Positions 40,916 through 50,466 of a DNA stretch of 64,000 bases are shown piece by piece. Numbering within the stretch: position 1 is the first letter of the stretch; each line of letters opens with the position of its first letter. The translations under genes and the position numbers were made by a program. The notes under the pieces are model-generated. The model saw only the letters and a list, made by a program, of their open reading frames with translations. It ran no database searches and was not told the origin of the DNA. Location of the stretch: positions 124,001 to 188,000 of the forward strand of contig NZ_CABJCG010000006.1 in NCBI RefSeq assembly GCF_902364025.1. Reading direction: 5' to 3'. The stretch is from Enterocloster lavalensis. GTDB lineage: Bacteria; Bacillota; Clostridia; Lachnospirales; Lachnospiraceae.

Positions 40916-42556
40916 AATTTGGGCCTGGGCCGACAGCTCCTCGCTGGCGGCTGCGCTCTCCTCCGCAGTGGCGGAATTGGCCTGCACGACTGTGGAAATC
41001 TGCTCGATTCCCTGTTCCAGCTGCCGGATCGAATCCGCCTGCTGCCTGGACGCCTCGGTAATCTGCCCAACGTTATCGATTACATGGCGGAGGCTTAGAA
41101 GCACGGTCTCCAGGGAGTGCGCGGTCTCATCTGCAATTTTTGTGCCCTTATCCACCGCATTTAAGGAGTTTTGAATCAAAACAGCCGTGTTTTTGGAGGC
41201 CTGGGCCGACCTCTCCGCCAGCTGGCGGACCGCCCCTGCCACCACCGCAAATCCTTTTCCCGCATCTCCGGCCCTGGCCGCTTCCACGGCAGCGTTGAGC
41301 GCCAGAATGTTGGTCTGAAGGGCAATATCCTCTATGGTCCTCAGAATCTTTCCGATCTCCTGGGAACTGCTGCTGATGTCCGCCATGGCCGAAACCATCT
41401 CCTTCATCCTGAGGTTGCTGTCCTCCGCCTCGGCCCCGGCGGCGTTGGCCCGCTGGTTCGCCTCCTCCGCATGTTCTGCATTCTCCTTCACCTGACTGGA
41501 AATTTCGATAATGGTGGCGGCCAGCTCCTCCATGGAAGAAGCCTGCTCCGTCGCCCCCTGGGAGAGAGCCTGGGCGCCGCAGGACACCTGCTCCGCTCCG
41601 GAAGCCACCTGGTCAGAAGACAGGTTGATCTGTTCCAGCGCACGGCTCAGCGAGGTGTTGATCGTCCGAATGGATTCCAGCACACTGACAAAATCGCCTG
41701 TGTATTGTTCCTCCACCCCGGTTTTCACGTCAAAGTTCCCCTTCGCCATCTCGCCCAGAAGTTCCCCCTCGTCGCGGATAATTAACAGGAGGGAATTCAC
41801 CACGCTGCGCATGCTGTCCGCCAGATGTCCCAGCTCATCCCGGGACGTGTAGGTAATCGCCTTGGAACTGAGCTGTCCGTGTTCCAGCTTCCCGGCGGCC
41901 TGCTCCAGCTCAGAAACCGGCACTGTGATGGCTTTTGTGATGTAAACACAGAACACGACGCTGATAAGCAGGCTGGAAAAGCCCAGCAGCCCCAGCATGA
42001 TGATGGCGTCCTTTTGGCTTCCCCGAAGGTTGTTGATCAGCTCCTCGCCCTTTATATTGCCGTTTTCAATCAGGAGATCCAGCTTCGCCTGGGCCGCATG
42101 TATGGTCGGTAAGTTGTTGGCCTCCATATATTTTGCGGCTTCCTTTTTCCGGTTCTGGGAGGCCAGCGTGAGCACCTCCTGCCTCATGGGCGCCAGCTTG
42201 TCCAGCTGCTCCTCCAGACCGTTGATGATCTCCGGATCCCCCGTAAAGTGCTCCCTCACAATGGGAAGCTGCTTCTGGATGACCTTGGCGGAATCTCTGG
42301 CGTTTTCAATCGCCTCCTCCACAATCGCCGGATCCTCGTTGGCGATTGTGTGGTAAACCGCCTTCTGCATTCTCTCAAAGCTGGAGTTAATAATATTGGC
42401 GCTGCCCTTTACCTGAAACGGGCCGTCGTAAAACGCTTCGATCTGCCGGCTGAAGCTCACAAGCTTGGCGATGCTGAGGGCCGTTCCCAACATCATCAAA
42501 AGGAGTATCACCACATAAGAAATCACTAATTTTTTGCCAATCTTTATGTTCTTCAT
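40877..42556 (-). CDS. Methyl-accepting chemotaxis protein 2 (4-helix-bundle sensor)
   Basis: A 559-residue chemoreceptor with the same layout as the one at 31065-32750: span (~8-30), 4-helix-bundle sensor, second span (~185-205), HAMP and signalling domain with tip [21 protein letters not shown]. The sensors are similar as well (FYDGPF versus FYGGPF), so the two arose by duplication. No CheR pentapeptide is present. GGAGG lies 5 bases before the ATG at 42556. The last 39 bp overlap the regulator gene on the other strand. Confidence 0.93.
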   Translation of the reverse strand: MKNIKIGKKLVISYVVILLLMMLGTALSIAKLVSFSRQIEAFYDGPFQVKGSANIINSSFERMQKAVYHTIANEDPAIVEEAIENARDSAKVIQKQLPIVREHFTGDPEIINGLEEQLDKLAPMRQEVLTLASQNRKKEAAKYMEANNLPTIHAAQAKLDLLIENGNIKGEELINNLRGSQKDAIIMLGLLGFSSLLISVVFCVYITKAITVPVSELEQAAGKLEHGQLSSKAITYTSRDELGHLADSMRSVVNSLLLIIRDEGELLGEMAKGNFDVKTGVEEQYTGDFVSVLESIRTINTSLSRALEQINLSSDQVASGAEQVSCGAQALSQGATEQASSMEELAATIIEISSQVKENAEHAEEANQRANAAGAEAEDSNLRMKEMVSAMADISSSSQEIGKILRTIEDIALQTNILALNAAVEAARAGDAGKGFAVVAGAVRQLAERSAQASKNTAVLIQNSLNAVDKGTKIADETAHSLETVLLSLRHVIDNVGQITEASRQQADSIRQLEQGIEQISTVVQANSATAEESAAASEELSAQAQILKGLAGQFRIGA

Positions 42557-42785
42557 TTTTCCTCCCGCTTCTGTGACCACATACAAAATAATTAATCTCA
42601 GTATAGCAAAGAGTATGGGAAATAGCAATGACTTGACACGGCGATTTTCCGGCGGGGGGCGGGGGATTCCGCGGCGTTTTTTTGGTGTTTTTTAAAGATC
42701 ATCGGGAGATTTGGGAACAAAAAAGGAACTGATCTGAAAATGGTTGTTCAGAACAGTTTCCTGATATTCAAAGAGCATGCGTACA

Positions 42786-42825
42786 ATAAAAAACAAGATA
42801 CCCGCTCTCACAAACAGATATCTTG
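42786..42825 (-). terminator. Terminator after the PIN remnant
   Basis: Minus strand CAAGATA/TATCTTG arms (42794-42800, 42819-42825) followed by TTTTTT. It still marks the end of the former toxin gene; 42629-42785 holds nothing else recognisable. Confidence 0.7.
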
Positions 42826-42833
42826 CACAATTT

Positions 42834-43043
42834 TTATTCACTTAACTTCTCTAAAAACGCTTCCGGTGTGACAGGCTGCGGCTCGCTGCCCTCATAATCC
42901 TTCACGTTCCTTGTGATGATATATCGGACATGGTTATGTGACGTCACCTGATGCTGAACACAGTCCTCAAAGTCTTTCCAGCCGCAGTCCAGCGCCGCCC
43001 TTATGTCGTCTCCGGTTACATCAGCCGCATCAATCAGGCTCAA
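42834..43043 (-). pseudogene. PIN-domain toxin, C-terminal remnant
   Basis: The 69 codons encode DVTGDDIRAALDCGWKDFEDCVQ, YIITRNVKDYEGS and VTPEAFL, the second half of a VapC-like PIN ribonuclease, including the conserved ALxxGWKDFED and TRNxKD motifs. The N-terminal ~70 residues with the first catalytic aspartate are missing, so it cannot be active. The frame opens at a TTG overlapping the stop of the antitoxin remnant, which fits an internal deletion joining the two genes. Confidence 0.8.
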
Positions 43044-43156
43044 TTATCTGCAAGTGGCAGCGCAATCACCTCCACGTCCATATTCTCCATAGACTTCGGC
43101 ACTGCAAACAGGGTTTTCAGCCTGCTGCTGTTTATGATTTTTCTTAATACTTCCGT
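43040..43156 (-). pseudogene. Antitoxin remnant upstream of the PIN fragment
   Basis: A 38-codon frame reads EVLRKIINSSRLKTLFAVP and MENMDVEVIALPLADN, like the start of small antitoxins that precede PIN toxins in Clostridia (a short helix, then a strand with xVEVIxLP). A ribosome site AAGGAAA stands 8-9 bases before ACG at 43154-43156, where an ATG would be expected. The gene appears to have lost its start codon and its 3' part. A TATAAT is visible about 50 bp upstream (near 43204). Confidence 0.55.
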
Positions 43157-43279
43157 GGATTGCGTTTCCTTTTACTGTATCATAACCGCTCTCTTCCAAC
43201 TTCATTATAGACCAAGCCGATTTTCAATATAGCGGAAATCGCAATGCGGCCGCATTTGAGTCGCATATTGCAATCATTT

Positions 43280-44197
43280 TCAGGCTTCCTCATCCAACAC
43301 ATAAGGAGTGGTTTGATACACATAAAAGTTCAGCCAGTTGGCATACAACGTATTAGCCGTGTTGCGCCACATCAACGGCGGTATGGAGAACGGGTCGTTG
43401 TTCTCGTAGTAATTGCAGGGCAGCTCCGGGTCCAGGCCCTTTTTCAAGTCCCTGTGGTACTCGTTGTTCAGGGTCATGCGGTCGTACTCCGGGTGTCCCT
43501 GGATGAAAATCTGCTTTCCCTCCCGGCTCATCACCAGAAATACCCCCGCCTCGTCGGATTCGGCCAGGATTTCCAGCTCCGGGTGCCGCAGGATATCCGC
43601 CCTCCGCACCTCGGTATAGCGGGAATGAGGGGCCAGGAAATAATCGTTCATGCTGCGCACCATCGGAACCTTCCGGTTTAACACCTTGTGGTTGTAAATC
43701 CCGGAGAGCTTTTTCTCCCGCTGGTATTTGGGAATCCCGTAATGGTAATACAGCCCCGCCTGGGCTCCCCAGCAGATATGTAAGGTGGAGGTCACATGGG
43801 CTTTCGTCCACTCCATAATTGTGGACAGCTCCGGCCAGTAATTAACCTCCTCAAACTCCAGGTTCTCCACCGGCGCGCCGGTGATGATCATTCCGTCGTA
43901 CTTCCTGCGCTTGATATCGTTAAATTCCACGTAAAACTTATTTAAATGGCTGGCCGACGTGTTTTTGGACACGTGGCTTGCCATCATCAGGAACGTGCAG
44001 TCCACCTGCAGGGGCGTGTTGGACAGGGCCCGCAGCAGCTGGGTCTCCGTCTCCTCCTTCATGGGCATCAGATTCAGGATCAAAATCTCCAACGGACGGA
44101 TGTCCTGGGTCATGGCCCGCCGTTCGTCCATGATAAATATATTCTCTTCTTCCAATATGGCTTTCGCCGGCAAATCACTCTGTACTTTAATCGGCAT
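43280..44197 (-). CDS. metA: Homoserine O-acetyltransferase (MetA type)
   Basis: The 305-residue enzyme has the MetA hallmarks: LMPMKEETETQLLR, the nucleophile Cys142 in HICWGAQ, and the GHPEYD segment with catalytic His and Glu. Residue 111 is glutamate (GAPVEN); in this family Glu at 111 directs use of acetyl-CoA, glycine succinyl-CoA, so acetylation of homoserine in methionine synthesis is predicted. AAAGGGG precedes the ATG at 44197; ten extra residues to 44227 lack support. It lies 83 bp after ligA, on the same strand, and no riboswitch fits in that gap. Confidence 0.93.
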   Translation of the reverse strand: MPIKVQSDLPAKAILEEENIFIMDERRAMTQDIRPLEILILNLMPMKEETETQLLRALSNTPLQVDCTFLMMASHVSKNTSASHLNKFYVEFNDIKRRKYDGMIITGAPVENLEFEEVNYWPELSTIMEWTKAHVTSTLHICWGAQAGLYYHYGIPKYQREKKLSGIYNHKVLNRKVPMVRSMNDYFLAPHSRYTEVRRADILRHPELEILAESDEAGVFLVMSREGKQIFIQGHPEYDRMTLNNEYHRDLKKGLDPELPCNYYENNDPFSIPPLMWRNTANTLYANWLNFYVYQTTPYVLDEEA

Positions 44198-44280
44198 ATC
44201 TCGTTTCCCCTTTCCGGCAGCGGGCATAGCCCACTACAAATCATGCTGTTTCTGCCGCCCGGGCGGCTCTGGTAAGCCCC

Positions 44281-46245
44281 CTATTCCAGGGGCTCCAGCA
44301 TTCGGAGAAACTCCTCTTCCGTGATAATCGGAACGCCTAAATCCTTGGCCTTCTTGTTCTTGGAGGATGCGGACAGCGAATCGTTGTTGATCAGGTAGCT
44401 GGTCTTGGCGGAAACGGAGCCCGCGGCCTTGCCGCCTTTGGACTCGATCAGCTCCTGCAATTCCTTCCGGTTACCAAAATGTTCCAGGGAACCGGTGATC
44501 ACAAAGGTTTTTCCCGCAAAAATCTGCTCGGTCTCCTCCACAACCTCCTTCTCGATGGTCAACTCGGCCAGCAGGTGGTCCACCGCCTCATTGTTTGCTT
44601 CGGAGGAAAAATACTCCATCCAGGCTTTGGCTAAGACGGCTCCGATGCCGTCCACTGCCACCAGCTCCTCCTCATCGGCCTTCCGCATTTTCCCGAAATC
44701 ATATCCGAAATGGCGGCACAATGCCTTGGCGTTGGCCAGGCCGATGCCCGCGATGCCCAGACCGTAGATCACCCGGGGCAGCGTAGTGTCGGCAGCTTTG
44801 GCCACAGACGCCACCAGATTGTCGTAGGACTTCTGCCCGAGGCCCTCCATCTCCACAATAGCCTCCTGATGGCGGTCCAGGTGGAAAATATCCGCGTACT
44901 CGTGGATGAATCCGGCCCCGATGAATTTTTCCAGGGTGGCCTCGCTGAGGCCGTCGATATTTAAGGCGTCCCGGCTGACCAGCAGCGTGAAGCTTTTGAT
45001 CTTCTTGGCCTGGCAGTCCGGGTTAACGCAGTAGAGGCTGCGCACGTCGTTCACCTGGCGGATTTCCGTGGTCCCGCCGCAGACCGGGCACTGCTCCGGG
45101 ATATGCTTTACCCCGCTGCGGGTTAAGTTGTCCGCGATCTGAGGGATGATCATGTTGGCCTTGTAGACCGTGATCCGGTCCTCCTCGCCCAGCTCCAACC
45201 CTTCCAGGATGCTGATGTTGTGGACGCTGGCCCGGCTCACCGTGGTGCCCTCCAGCTCCACCGGCTCGAACACAGCCACGGGGTTGATCAGGCCGGTGCG
45301 GGACGGGCTCCACTCGATGTAGCGCATCTTGGTCTCCCGAATCTCGTCCTGCCACTTGAAGGCGATGGAATTCCGGGGGAATTTGGCCGTGCGGCCCAGG
45401 GACTCGCCGTAGGCGATGTCGTCGTAGAGCAGCACCAGGCCGTCGGAGGGAATGTCGTTGCCCTCCACCGCGTCGGCGAATTCCTGAACCGCCTGTGGCA
45501 GCGTTTCCGCCGTCACCTCCCGGTAATCCACCACCTCGAAGCCCTGGCTCTTCAACCACTCAAACTGGCGCTTGCGGGAGTTCTCAAAGTCAACGCCCTC
45601 TGCCCGCACCAGGGAGAACGCCTCAAAATGCACGTTGCGCTCCGCCGTGATCTGGCTGTTCAGCTGGCGCACCGAGCCGCTGCAGAGGTTGCGGGGATTT
45701 TTGTATTTTGCATCCACGTCCTCGATCTCCTCGTTGATCCGCCGGAAATCGGAGTACAGGATCACCGCCTCGCCCCGCAGCACTACAAGGCCTTTGTGGG
45801 CGATGTTTAAGGGGATGTTGGCGAACACCCTGGCATTTGGGGTGATCACCTCGCCAATCTCGCCGTTGCCCCGGGTAACCGCCTTGACCAGGGTTCCGCC
45901 GTCGTAGGTCAGAACGATGGTCAGACCGTCCATTTTCCAGGAGAGCAGGCCCTTCTGGTCCCCCAGCCAGGCCTGCAAATCCTCCACGCTCTTGGTCTTG
46001 TCCAGAGACAGCATGGGGGACTCGTGGGTCTCCTTGGGCAGCTCGCTTAAGACCTCGTAGCCCACCCGCTGGGTGGGGCTGCCGGACAGGGTGATGCCGG
46101 TCTCCCGCTCCAGGGCGGTCAGCTCGTCGTAAAGCCGGTCGTACTCAAAGTTGCTCATAATCTCCCGGCTCTCCTGGTAATAGGCCTTCCCCGCTTTGGA
46201 GAGCAGGGAGACAAGTTCCTTCATTCTCTCGATTCTATCTTCCAT
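44281..46245 (-). CDS. ligA: NAD-dependent DNA ligase
   Basis: A 654-residue ligase with the domain Ia start (YYQESREIMSNFEYDRLYDEL), the adenylation lysine in WKMDGLTI (KxDG), RGNGEIGEVIT, an OB fold, a four-cysteine zinc site (CPVCGG and CVNPDC), helix-hairpin-helix repeats and a C-terminal BRCT domain (FAGKTFVITGSLEHFGNR). It seals nicks in replication and repair. The ATG at 46245 has GGAG with 7-nt spacing and lies just after the upstream stop; an open frame to 46452 runs back into the pseudouridine synthase gene and is rejected. Some motifs (RGNGEIGEVIT rather than RGDG-GEDVT) diverge from typical LigA. Confidence 0.92.
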   Translation of the reverse strand: MEDRIERMKELVSLLSKAGKAYYQESREIMSNFEYDRLYDELTALERETGITLSGSPTQRVGYEVLSELPKETHESPMLSLDKTKSVEDLQAWLGDQKGLLSWKMDGLTIVLTYDGGTLVKAVTRGNGEIGEVITPNARVFANIPLNIAHKGLVVLRGEAVILYSDFRRINEEIEDVDAKYKNPRNLCSGSVRQLNSQITAERNVHFEAFSLVRAEGVDFENSRKRQFEWLKSQGFEVVDYREVTAETLPQAVQEFADAVEGNDIPSDGLVLLYDDIAYGESLGRTAKFPRNSIAFKWQDEIRETKMRYIEWSPSRTGLINPVAVFEPVELEGTTVSRASVHNISILEGLELGEEDRITVYKANMIIPQIADNLTRSGVKHIPEQCPVCGGTTEIRQVNDVRSLYCVNPDCQAKKIKSFTLLVSRDALNIDGLSEATLEKFIGAGFIHEYADIFHLDRHQEAIVEMEGLGQKSYDNLVASVAKAADTTLPRVIYGLGIAGIGLANAKALCRHFGYDFGKMRKADEEELVAVDGIGAVLAKAWMEYFSSEANNEAVDHLLAELTIEKEVVEETEQIFAGKTFVITGSLEHFGNRKELQELIESKGGKAAGSVSAKTSYLINNDSLSASSKNKKAKDLGVPIITEEEFLRMLEPLE

Positions 46246-46247
46246 TC

Positions 46248-47234
46248 TCATTCTCCATCCGATTGATCGTGCCCCCTGGCAGCATTTTGCTGGCGGAAGG
46301 ACAGGTTGGTGGAATGTTCCAGAAGCTTCATAAACTCCCGGTACTCGGCGCCCTCCACCTGGCGGTATTCGCCGCTCTTTAAGTCGCCCAGGCAGATGTT
46401 CATCACCCGCACCCGCTTTAAAGAGCGCACATGGCAGCCGCAGGCCTCGCACATCCGGCGGATCTGGCGGTTTAAGCCCTGGGTCAGCACGATGGAAAAG
46501 CGCTTGTCCCCGGTCTTTCGCACCTTGCAGGGCAGGGTGGTCCGGTCCAGCTCCTTCAACCGCACGCCCTTCTCCATCCGCGCCAGAAACTCCGCGGTCA
46601 CGGGCCGGTCCACGACAACCTGGTACTCCTTCTCATGAGCATTGCCGCTGCGCATGATTTTATTCACCAGGTCGCCCTGATTGGTCATTAAAACCAGGCC
46701 CTCTGAATCCTTGTCCAGACGGCCCACGTAATATACTCTGACGGGATACTGTATCATATCCACGATGTTCGGCGCCTTGTCCTTGTCCGAAGCCGTGCAG
46801 ACCACGCCCTTGGGTTTGTTTACGGCGAGGAGTACGGGGCGGGGCTTTTTCATGGGGCGGGGGGAGGAGGCCGGGGCGGCAGTATTATCTCTGACGCTCT
46901 CTGCGCCCTGATCCCACTTGCCGCGCAGTGCGCCCTGCGCCGGCTTACCAAGCTCCGGGCCCCGGGCAGACTTGCCGTTTCTGGCGCCCTGGGCCACTTT
47001 CCTGTTCCCGGCGCCTCTCGCCACTTTCCCGCTCCCGGCCCCCGGCGCCGCCGTTTCCCCGCGTCCCACCACCTTACCGCGGCAGACAACGGTCTGGTCC
47101 AAACGTACCTTCTGTCCCATCTTGGCGGGCACGCCGTCCACCAAAACCTTCCCGGACTCGATCAGCCGGTCCGCCTCCCGCCTGGAGCAGACCCCCATGG
47201 CGCTGAGCAGTTTATTTAAACGTTCTTCCATCAT
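46248..47234 (-). CDS. RluB/RluF-type pseudouridine synthase with basic insert
   Basis: The 328-residue protein has an N-terminal S4 domain ([29 protein letters not shown]), then a ~50-residue basic low-complexity insert (repeats like [24 protein letters not shown]), then the RsuA/RluB catalytic core with [16 protein letters not shown], including the catalytic aspartate, and [14 protein letters not shown]. It should modify rRNA uridine. It overlaps queA by 4 bp and abuts ligA, so translation is coupled through the group. ATG 47234 or 47231 is possible. RluB and RluF cannot be told apart here. Confidence 0.88.
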   Translation of the reverse strand: MMEERLNKLLSAMGVCSRREADRLIESGKVLVDGVPAKMGQKVRLDQTVVCRGKVVGRGETAAPGAGSGKVARGAGNRKVAQGARNGKSARGPELGKPAQGALRGKWDQGAESVRDNTAAPASSPRPMKKPRPVLLAVNKPKGVVCTASDKDKAPNIVDMIQYPVRVYYVGRLDKDSEGLVLMTNQGDLVNKIMRSGNAHEKEYQVVVDRPVTAEFLARMEKGVRLKELDRTTLPCKVRKTGDKRFSIVLTQGLNRQIRRMCEACGCHVRSLKRVRVMNICLGDLKSGEYRQVEGAEYREFMKLLEHSTNLSFRQQNAARGHDQSDGE

Positions 47235-48295
47235 GATTCCTCTGTTTTCCGCGGCAGCGCCACCGGGTCCGGCGCGATGAACATGGCGTCCCCGAAGGAG
47301 AAGAAGCGGTAACGCTCCCGGATCGCCTCCTCGTAAGCGGCCAGAATGTGCTCCCGCCCGGCCAGGGCGCTGACCAGCATCACCAGCGTGGACTCCGGCA
47401 GGTGGAAATTGGTGATCAGGGCGTCCAGAATCTTAAACCGGTAGCCCGGATAGATGAATATCTCCGTCCATCCCGTCCCAGCCTTCAGCACCCCGTCCTC
47501 CGTGGACGCGGACTCCACGGTGCGGCAGCTGGTGGTTCCCACGCAGATCACCCGCCCCCCGGCGGCTTTCGTCTCGTTGACCTTGGCCGCCTCGGACTCC
47601 TCCACCACGTAAAATTCCGAGTGCATGTGGTGATCCAGCACATTTTCCACCTTCACGGGCCGGAAGGTCCCCAGGCCCACGTGCAGCGTCACATGGGCGA
47701 TCTTCACCCCCATGTCCTCGATCTCCTGCAGCAGTTCATTTGTAAAATGCAACCCCGCCGTGGGCGCAGCCGCCGATCCCTCGTGCTTGGCGTAAACCGT
47801 CTGGTAGCGGTTCTTGTCCTTCAGCTGATGGGTGATGTAGGGCGGCAGGGGCATCTGTCCCAGCTGGTCCAGAATCTCCTCAAAAATCCCCTCATAATGG
47901 AACTGGATCAGACGGTTTCCGTCGTCCACCGTCTCCACCACGGTTCCGGTCAGCAGTCCGTCCCCGAAGGACAGCTCCGTGCCCGGCTTGGCCTTTTTCC
48001 CAGGCTTTACCAGAGTCTCCCAGATATCGTTCTCCCGGCGCTTCAACAGCAGCACCTCGATCTTTGCCCCAGTGTCCGCCTTCACGCCCATAAGCCGGGC
48101 GGGAATCACCTTGGTGTCGTTGATCACCAGGCAGTCCCCCGGCCTCAAATACTCCACAATATCCCGGAACACCCGGTGGGTCACCGCTCCCGTATCCTTG
48201 TCCAGCACCAGCAGCCGCGAGGAGGCCCGGTCATCCAGGGGATCCTGGGCAATCAGTTCCTGCGGCAGATCAAAATTAAAATCCTTTACATCCAT
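47231..48295 (-). CDS. queA: S-adenosylmethionine:tRNA ribosyltransferase-isomerase
   Basis: The 354-residue protein shows QueA motifs throughout: [72 protein letters not shown], and [17 protein letters not shown]. It transfers ribosyl from SAM to preQ1-tRNA in queuosine synthesis. No tgt gene follows directly, unlike many genomes where the two are adjacent. It starts 16 bp after the unknown membrane protein gene and overlaps the pseudouridine synthase by ATGA. Confidence 0.95.
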   Translation of the reverse strand: MDVKDFNFDLPQELIAQDPLDDRASSRLLVLDKDTGAVTHRVFRDIVEYLRPGDCLVINDTKVIPARLMGVKADTGAKIEVLLLKRRENDIWETLVKPGKKAKPGTELSFGDGLLTGTVVETVDDGNRLIQFHYEGIFEEILDQLGQMPLPPYITHQLKDKNRYQTVYAKHEGSAAAPTAGLHFTNELLQEIEDMGVKIAHVTLHVGLGTFRPVKVENVLDHHMHSEFYVVEESEAAKVNETKAAGGRVICVGTTSCRTVESASTEDGVLKAGTGWTEIFIYPGYRFKILDALITNFHLPESTLVMLVSALAGREHILAAYEEAIRERYRFFSFGDAMFIAPDPVALPRKTEES

Positions 48296-48311
48296 CTCTT
48301 TACGCCTCCGG

Positions 48312-49313
48312 TTACTCGCCTATTTTTACCTGGGAAGCGGAGGAACTCTCCCCTGCCCCGGTCTCATTTTGCGAAGCGGCGCTGCTGTCACCGGCGCTGT
48401 CGCTGCTTTCCTGTCCCTGTTCCTGCCCCGCGTCTCCGCCCTGGGGCGCTCCCTCCGGGGTTGTCCCGGCTGTCTCCGTCCCGTCCGCCGCGGTCGTCTC
48501 CTGGCCGCCCGGGATAATGGACACGTTGCTGTCCTTTGTCTCCTCCGGCTGGGAGGAGTCCACCACCGCGCCCTTCTGAAGCTTCTTGTAAGCCCCGGCC
48601 AGCAGCGCGTCGGATTCCAGCGCTTCCTTCAACTGCTGGTTGATCTGGGAGGCCAGAAGGCGCACGTCCTCGGACTGGTTGGCCTTGGCCACGTAGTCCG
48701 CCTCCTCGCCCACCACGTTCTCGCGAATCCGGTACTGTCCGTCCTCAGACTTCACCACATAACACCACAGAAGTCCCGGCGCCAGGGAATCCGCCCTGCG
48801 GAATTTGATCTTGTAGGTCACATAGACCACGTAGGAGTCCTCGGTCAGTCCCTGCTTGGTATAGCAGGTGATCTCCTGGTAGTCCTCGATCTCGGCGGCC
48901 TCCGCGTCCAGCTGCTTCTGCCGCTGGTCCAGATTCTCCTCGTCCGTCTTTCCAAACAGGCTGTAGAGCTTCTGCGCGTCCCGGTCCACCTTGGCCTGGA
49001 AATACTCGCTGATCAGCTGGTTCACCTCGGGAACCTCGTCCTTTTTCAGCTCATAATCCGAGAAATCCGTCTTGTACTCGCTGTTGTCCGGCTCCACGCT
49101 CATCTCCGCCGTGGTACCCGACTGCTCCACCACGATCTCCACCGTGTTGTCCGTGCCCGAAACCGTGGCATCCGTCTCCTTGGGCTTCTTGTCCATCACC
49201 AGGATAATGATCACCAGCACTACCACAACAACCAGCGGGATCGCCAGCATCCGCATGTATTTGATTTTATCTTCATCAGACCAACCTCTGCCTGTCCTTC
49301 TTCTGCGACTCAT
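48312..49313 (-). CDS. Single-span membrane protein with low-complexity tail
   Basis: This 333-residue protein begins with a basic segment ([19 protein letters not shown]), one membrane span at about 22-42, an extracellular domain (~65-240; [42 protein letters not shown]) that looks like a DUF4878/NTF2-like fold, and an acidic Ser/Glu/Gln/Gly-rich tail of ~70 residues. GGAGGAC precedes ATG 49313; an upstream frame to 49484 crosses the promoter and is rejected. It heads the queA-rlu-ligA operon. Function unknown, probably envelope-associated. Confidence 0.75.
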   Translation of the reverse strand: MSRRRRTGRGWSDEDKIKYMRMLAIPLVVVVVLVIIILVMDKKPKETDATVSGTDNTVEIVVEQSGTTAEMSVEPDNSEYKTDFSDYELKKDEVPEVNQLISEYFQAKVDRDAQKLYSLFGKTDEENLDQRQKQLDAEAAEIEDYQEITCYTKQGLTEDSYVVYVTYKIKFRRADSLAPGLLWCYVVKSEDGQYRIRENVVGEEADYVAKANQSEDVRLLASQINQQLKEALESDALLAGAYKKLQKGAVVDSSQPEETKDSNVSIIPGGQETTAADGTETAGTTPEGAPQGGDAGQEQGQESSDSAGDSSAASQNETGAGESSSASQVKIGE

Positions 49314-49374
49314 GAATTCTGTCCTCCTGTGCGGGGCGAAACGCGCCCGTTCTGCTTTAAAATGTCTCCGCTCT

Positions 49375-49403
49375 ATTTTAGCAGACTCTATTATAAATTG
49401 CAA
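49375..49403 (-). promoter_or_regulatory. Promoter of the membrane protein-queA-rlu-ligA operon
   Basis: Minus strand TTGCAA (49398-49403), 17 bp, TAAAAT (49375-49380), about 62 bp before the start codon. Confidence 0.7.
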
Positions 49404-49442
49404 TCTTGGATTGTGGCGGATTCTGCACCGATTCCCCCCTTC

Positions 49443-49472
49443 TTGACACGCCGCGCCCCCCATTGCTATACT
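49443..49472 (+). promoter_or_regulatory. Promoter of the LysR gene at 49515
   Basis: TTGACA (49443-49448), 18 bp, TATACT (49467-49472) preceded by TGC, 42 bp before the ATG. Confidence 0.75.
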
Positions 49473-49514
49473 CGCATCAGACACGCAAACATAAAAACAT
49501 CCCAGGAGGCGCCC

Positions 49515-50438
49515 ATGGTTGAAATCAAAGAACTGACCTACATCCTCGCCATTGCCCGGGAAGGCAGTATCTCCCGGGCGGCGGAAAAGCTTTATATGTC
49601 TCAGCCCAATCTGAGCCAGTTTTTAAAGAATTTCGAGGCGTCCATCGGGACCGTCCTGTTCTACCGCACCCCCTCCGGGGTCCACCCCACCTACGCCGGG
49701 GAGCTGTTTCTGGAAAAGATCAAGGAGATCGACCGTTCCTACCAGGCGGCCATGAGGGAGCTTAAGCAGATGCGGATGCTGGAGCTGGGCGTGATCCGCT
49801 TCGGCATCCCGGCGGCCAAAAGCGTGCTGTTCCTTGGAGATATCCTCAACAGCTTCCACCGGAATTTCCCCCAGATCACGGTCTCCATCACGGAAGCCAA
49901 TTCCAGGGCGCTGGAGGAGATGATCATCAGCCAGCAGCTGGACGCAGCCCTGATCTCCACGCCCCTCAACAACGACTCCATTGTCCACCATCCCATCACC
50001 AGCGAGGAGCTTTTTCTGGCCGTCTCCCCCAGCCATCCGCTCTTAAAGCTGGCCCAGGGCGAAGAAGGCGGAAACGGACGCCGCTGGATCGCCCCGGAAC
50101 AGCTCTCCGGCCTGGATTTCATCGTCTCGGAGCCCGGCACCAAAATCCGCAAGATCACAGACCGGCTGTTTGACGGCTACCGCATCCGAACCAGGACCCT
50201 GTACTCCGTCAGCAATGTAAACGTGGCCCTGGAAATGGTTCAGAGCGGCCTTGGCATCACCTTCGTGTCCGCTCTGCGGGTGCCCCATCCCAGCGATCTA
50301 ATCTACCTCTCCCTGGGAGAATCGGGCATCTACCGGGACGTGGTCATGGTCTATTCCGCCGGGTCCTGCCACTTAAAGACCGTGGAAGCCTTCGCCAGCC
50401 AGGTCTATACCACAGTCAGGGACAGATTTCCGCTTTGA
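49515..50438 (+). CDS. LysR-family regulator convergent with the tct-enoate reductase operon
   Basis: A 307-residue LysR protein with its winged HTH in residues 1-62 (LAIAREGSISRAAEKLYMSQPNLSQFLKNFE) and an effector-binding domain from about 90 (LGVIRFGIPAAKS). The ATG at 49515 has AGGAGG and a promoter; an open frame running far upstream is only the shadow of other genes. It converges on the enoate reductase gene with a 28-bp gap and may regulate it together with the LysR at the other end of that operon. Confidence 0.9.
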   Translation: MVEIKELTYILAIAREGSISRAAEKLYMSQPNLSQFLKNFEASIGTVLFYRTPSGVHPTYAGELFLEKIKEIDRSYQAAMRELKQMRMLELGVIRFGIPAAKSVLFLGDILNSFHRNFPQITVSITEANSRALEEMIISQQLDAALISTPLNNDSIVHHPITSEELFLAVSPSHPLLKLAQGEEGGNGRRWIAPEQLSGLDFIVSEPGTKIRKITDRLFDGYRIRTRTLYSVSNVNVALEMVQSGLGITFVSALRVPHPSDLIYLSLGESGIYRDVVMVYSAGSCHLKTVEAFASQVYTTVRDRFPL

Positions 50439-50466
50439 AATCTGCCCCTGATTTTAAATTGTATGA

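Noticed and set aside
43241..43256. AATGCGGCCGCATT palindrome with outer inverted arms upstream of the TA relic
   Set aside because: Possibly the old antitoxin operator, but with the locus decayed and no second site it cannot be supported.
44198..44280. SAM riboswitch before metA
   Set aside because: The 83-bp gap is too short and shows only a GCCGCCCGGGCGGC palindrome.
47979..49514. Upstream extension of the LysR frame at 49515
   Set aside because: It would overlap queA and the membrane protein gene antisense; the ATG at 49515 has a ribosome site and promoter.
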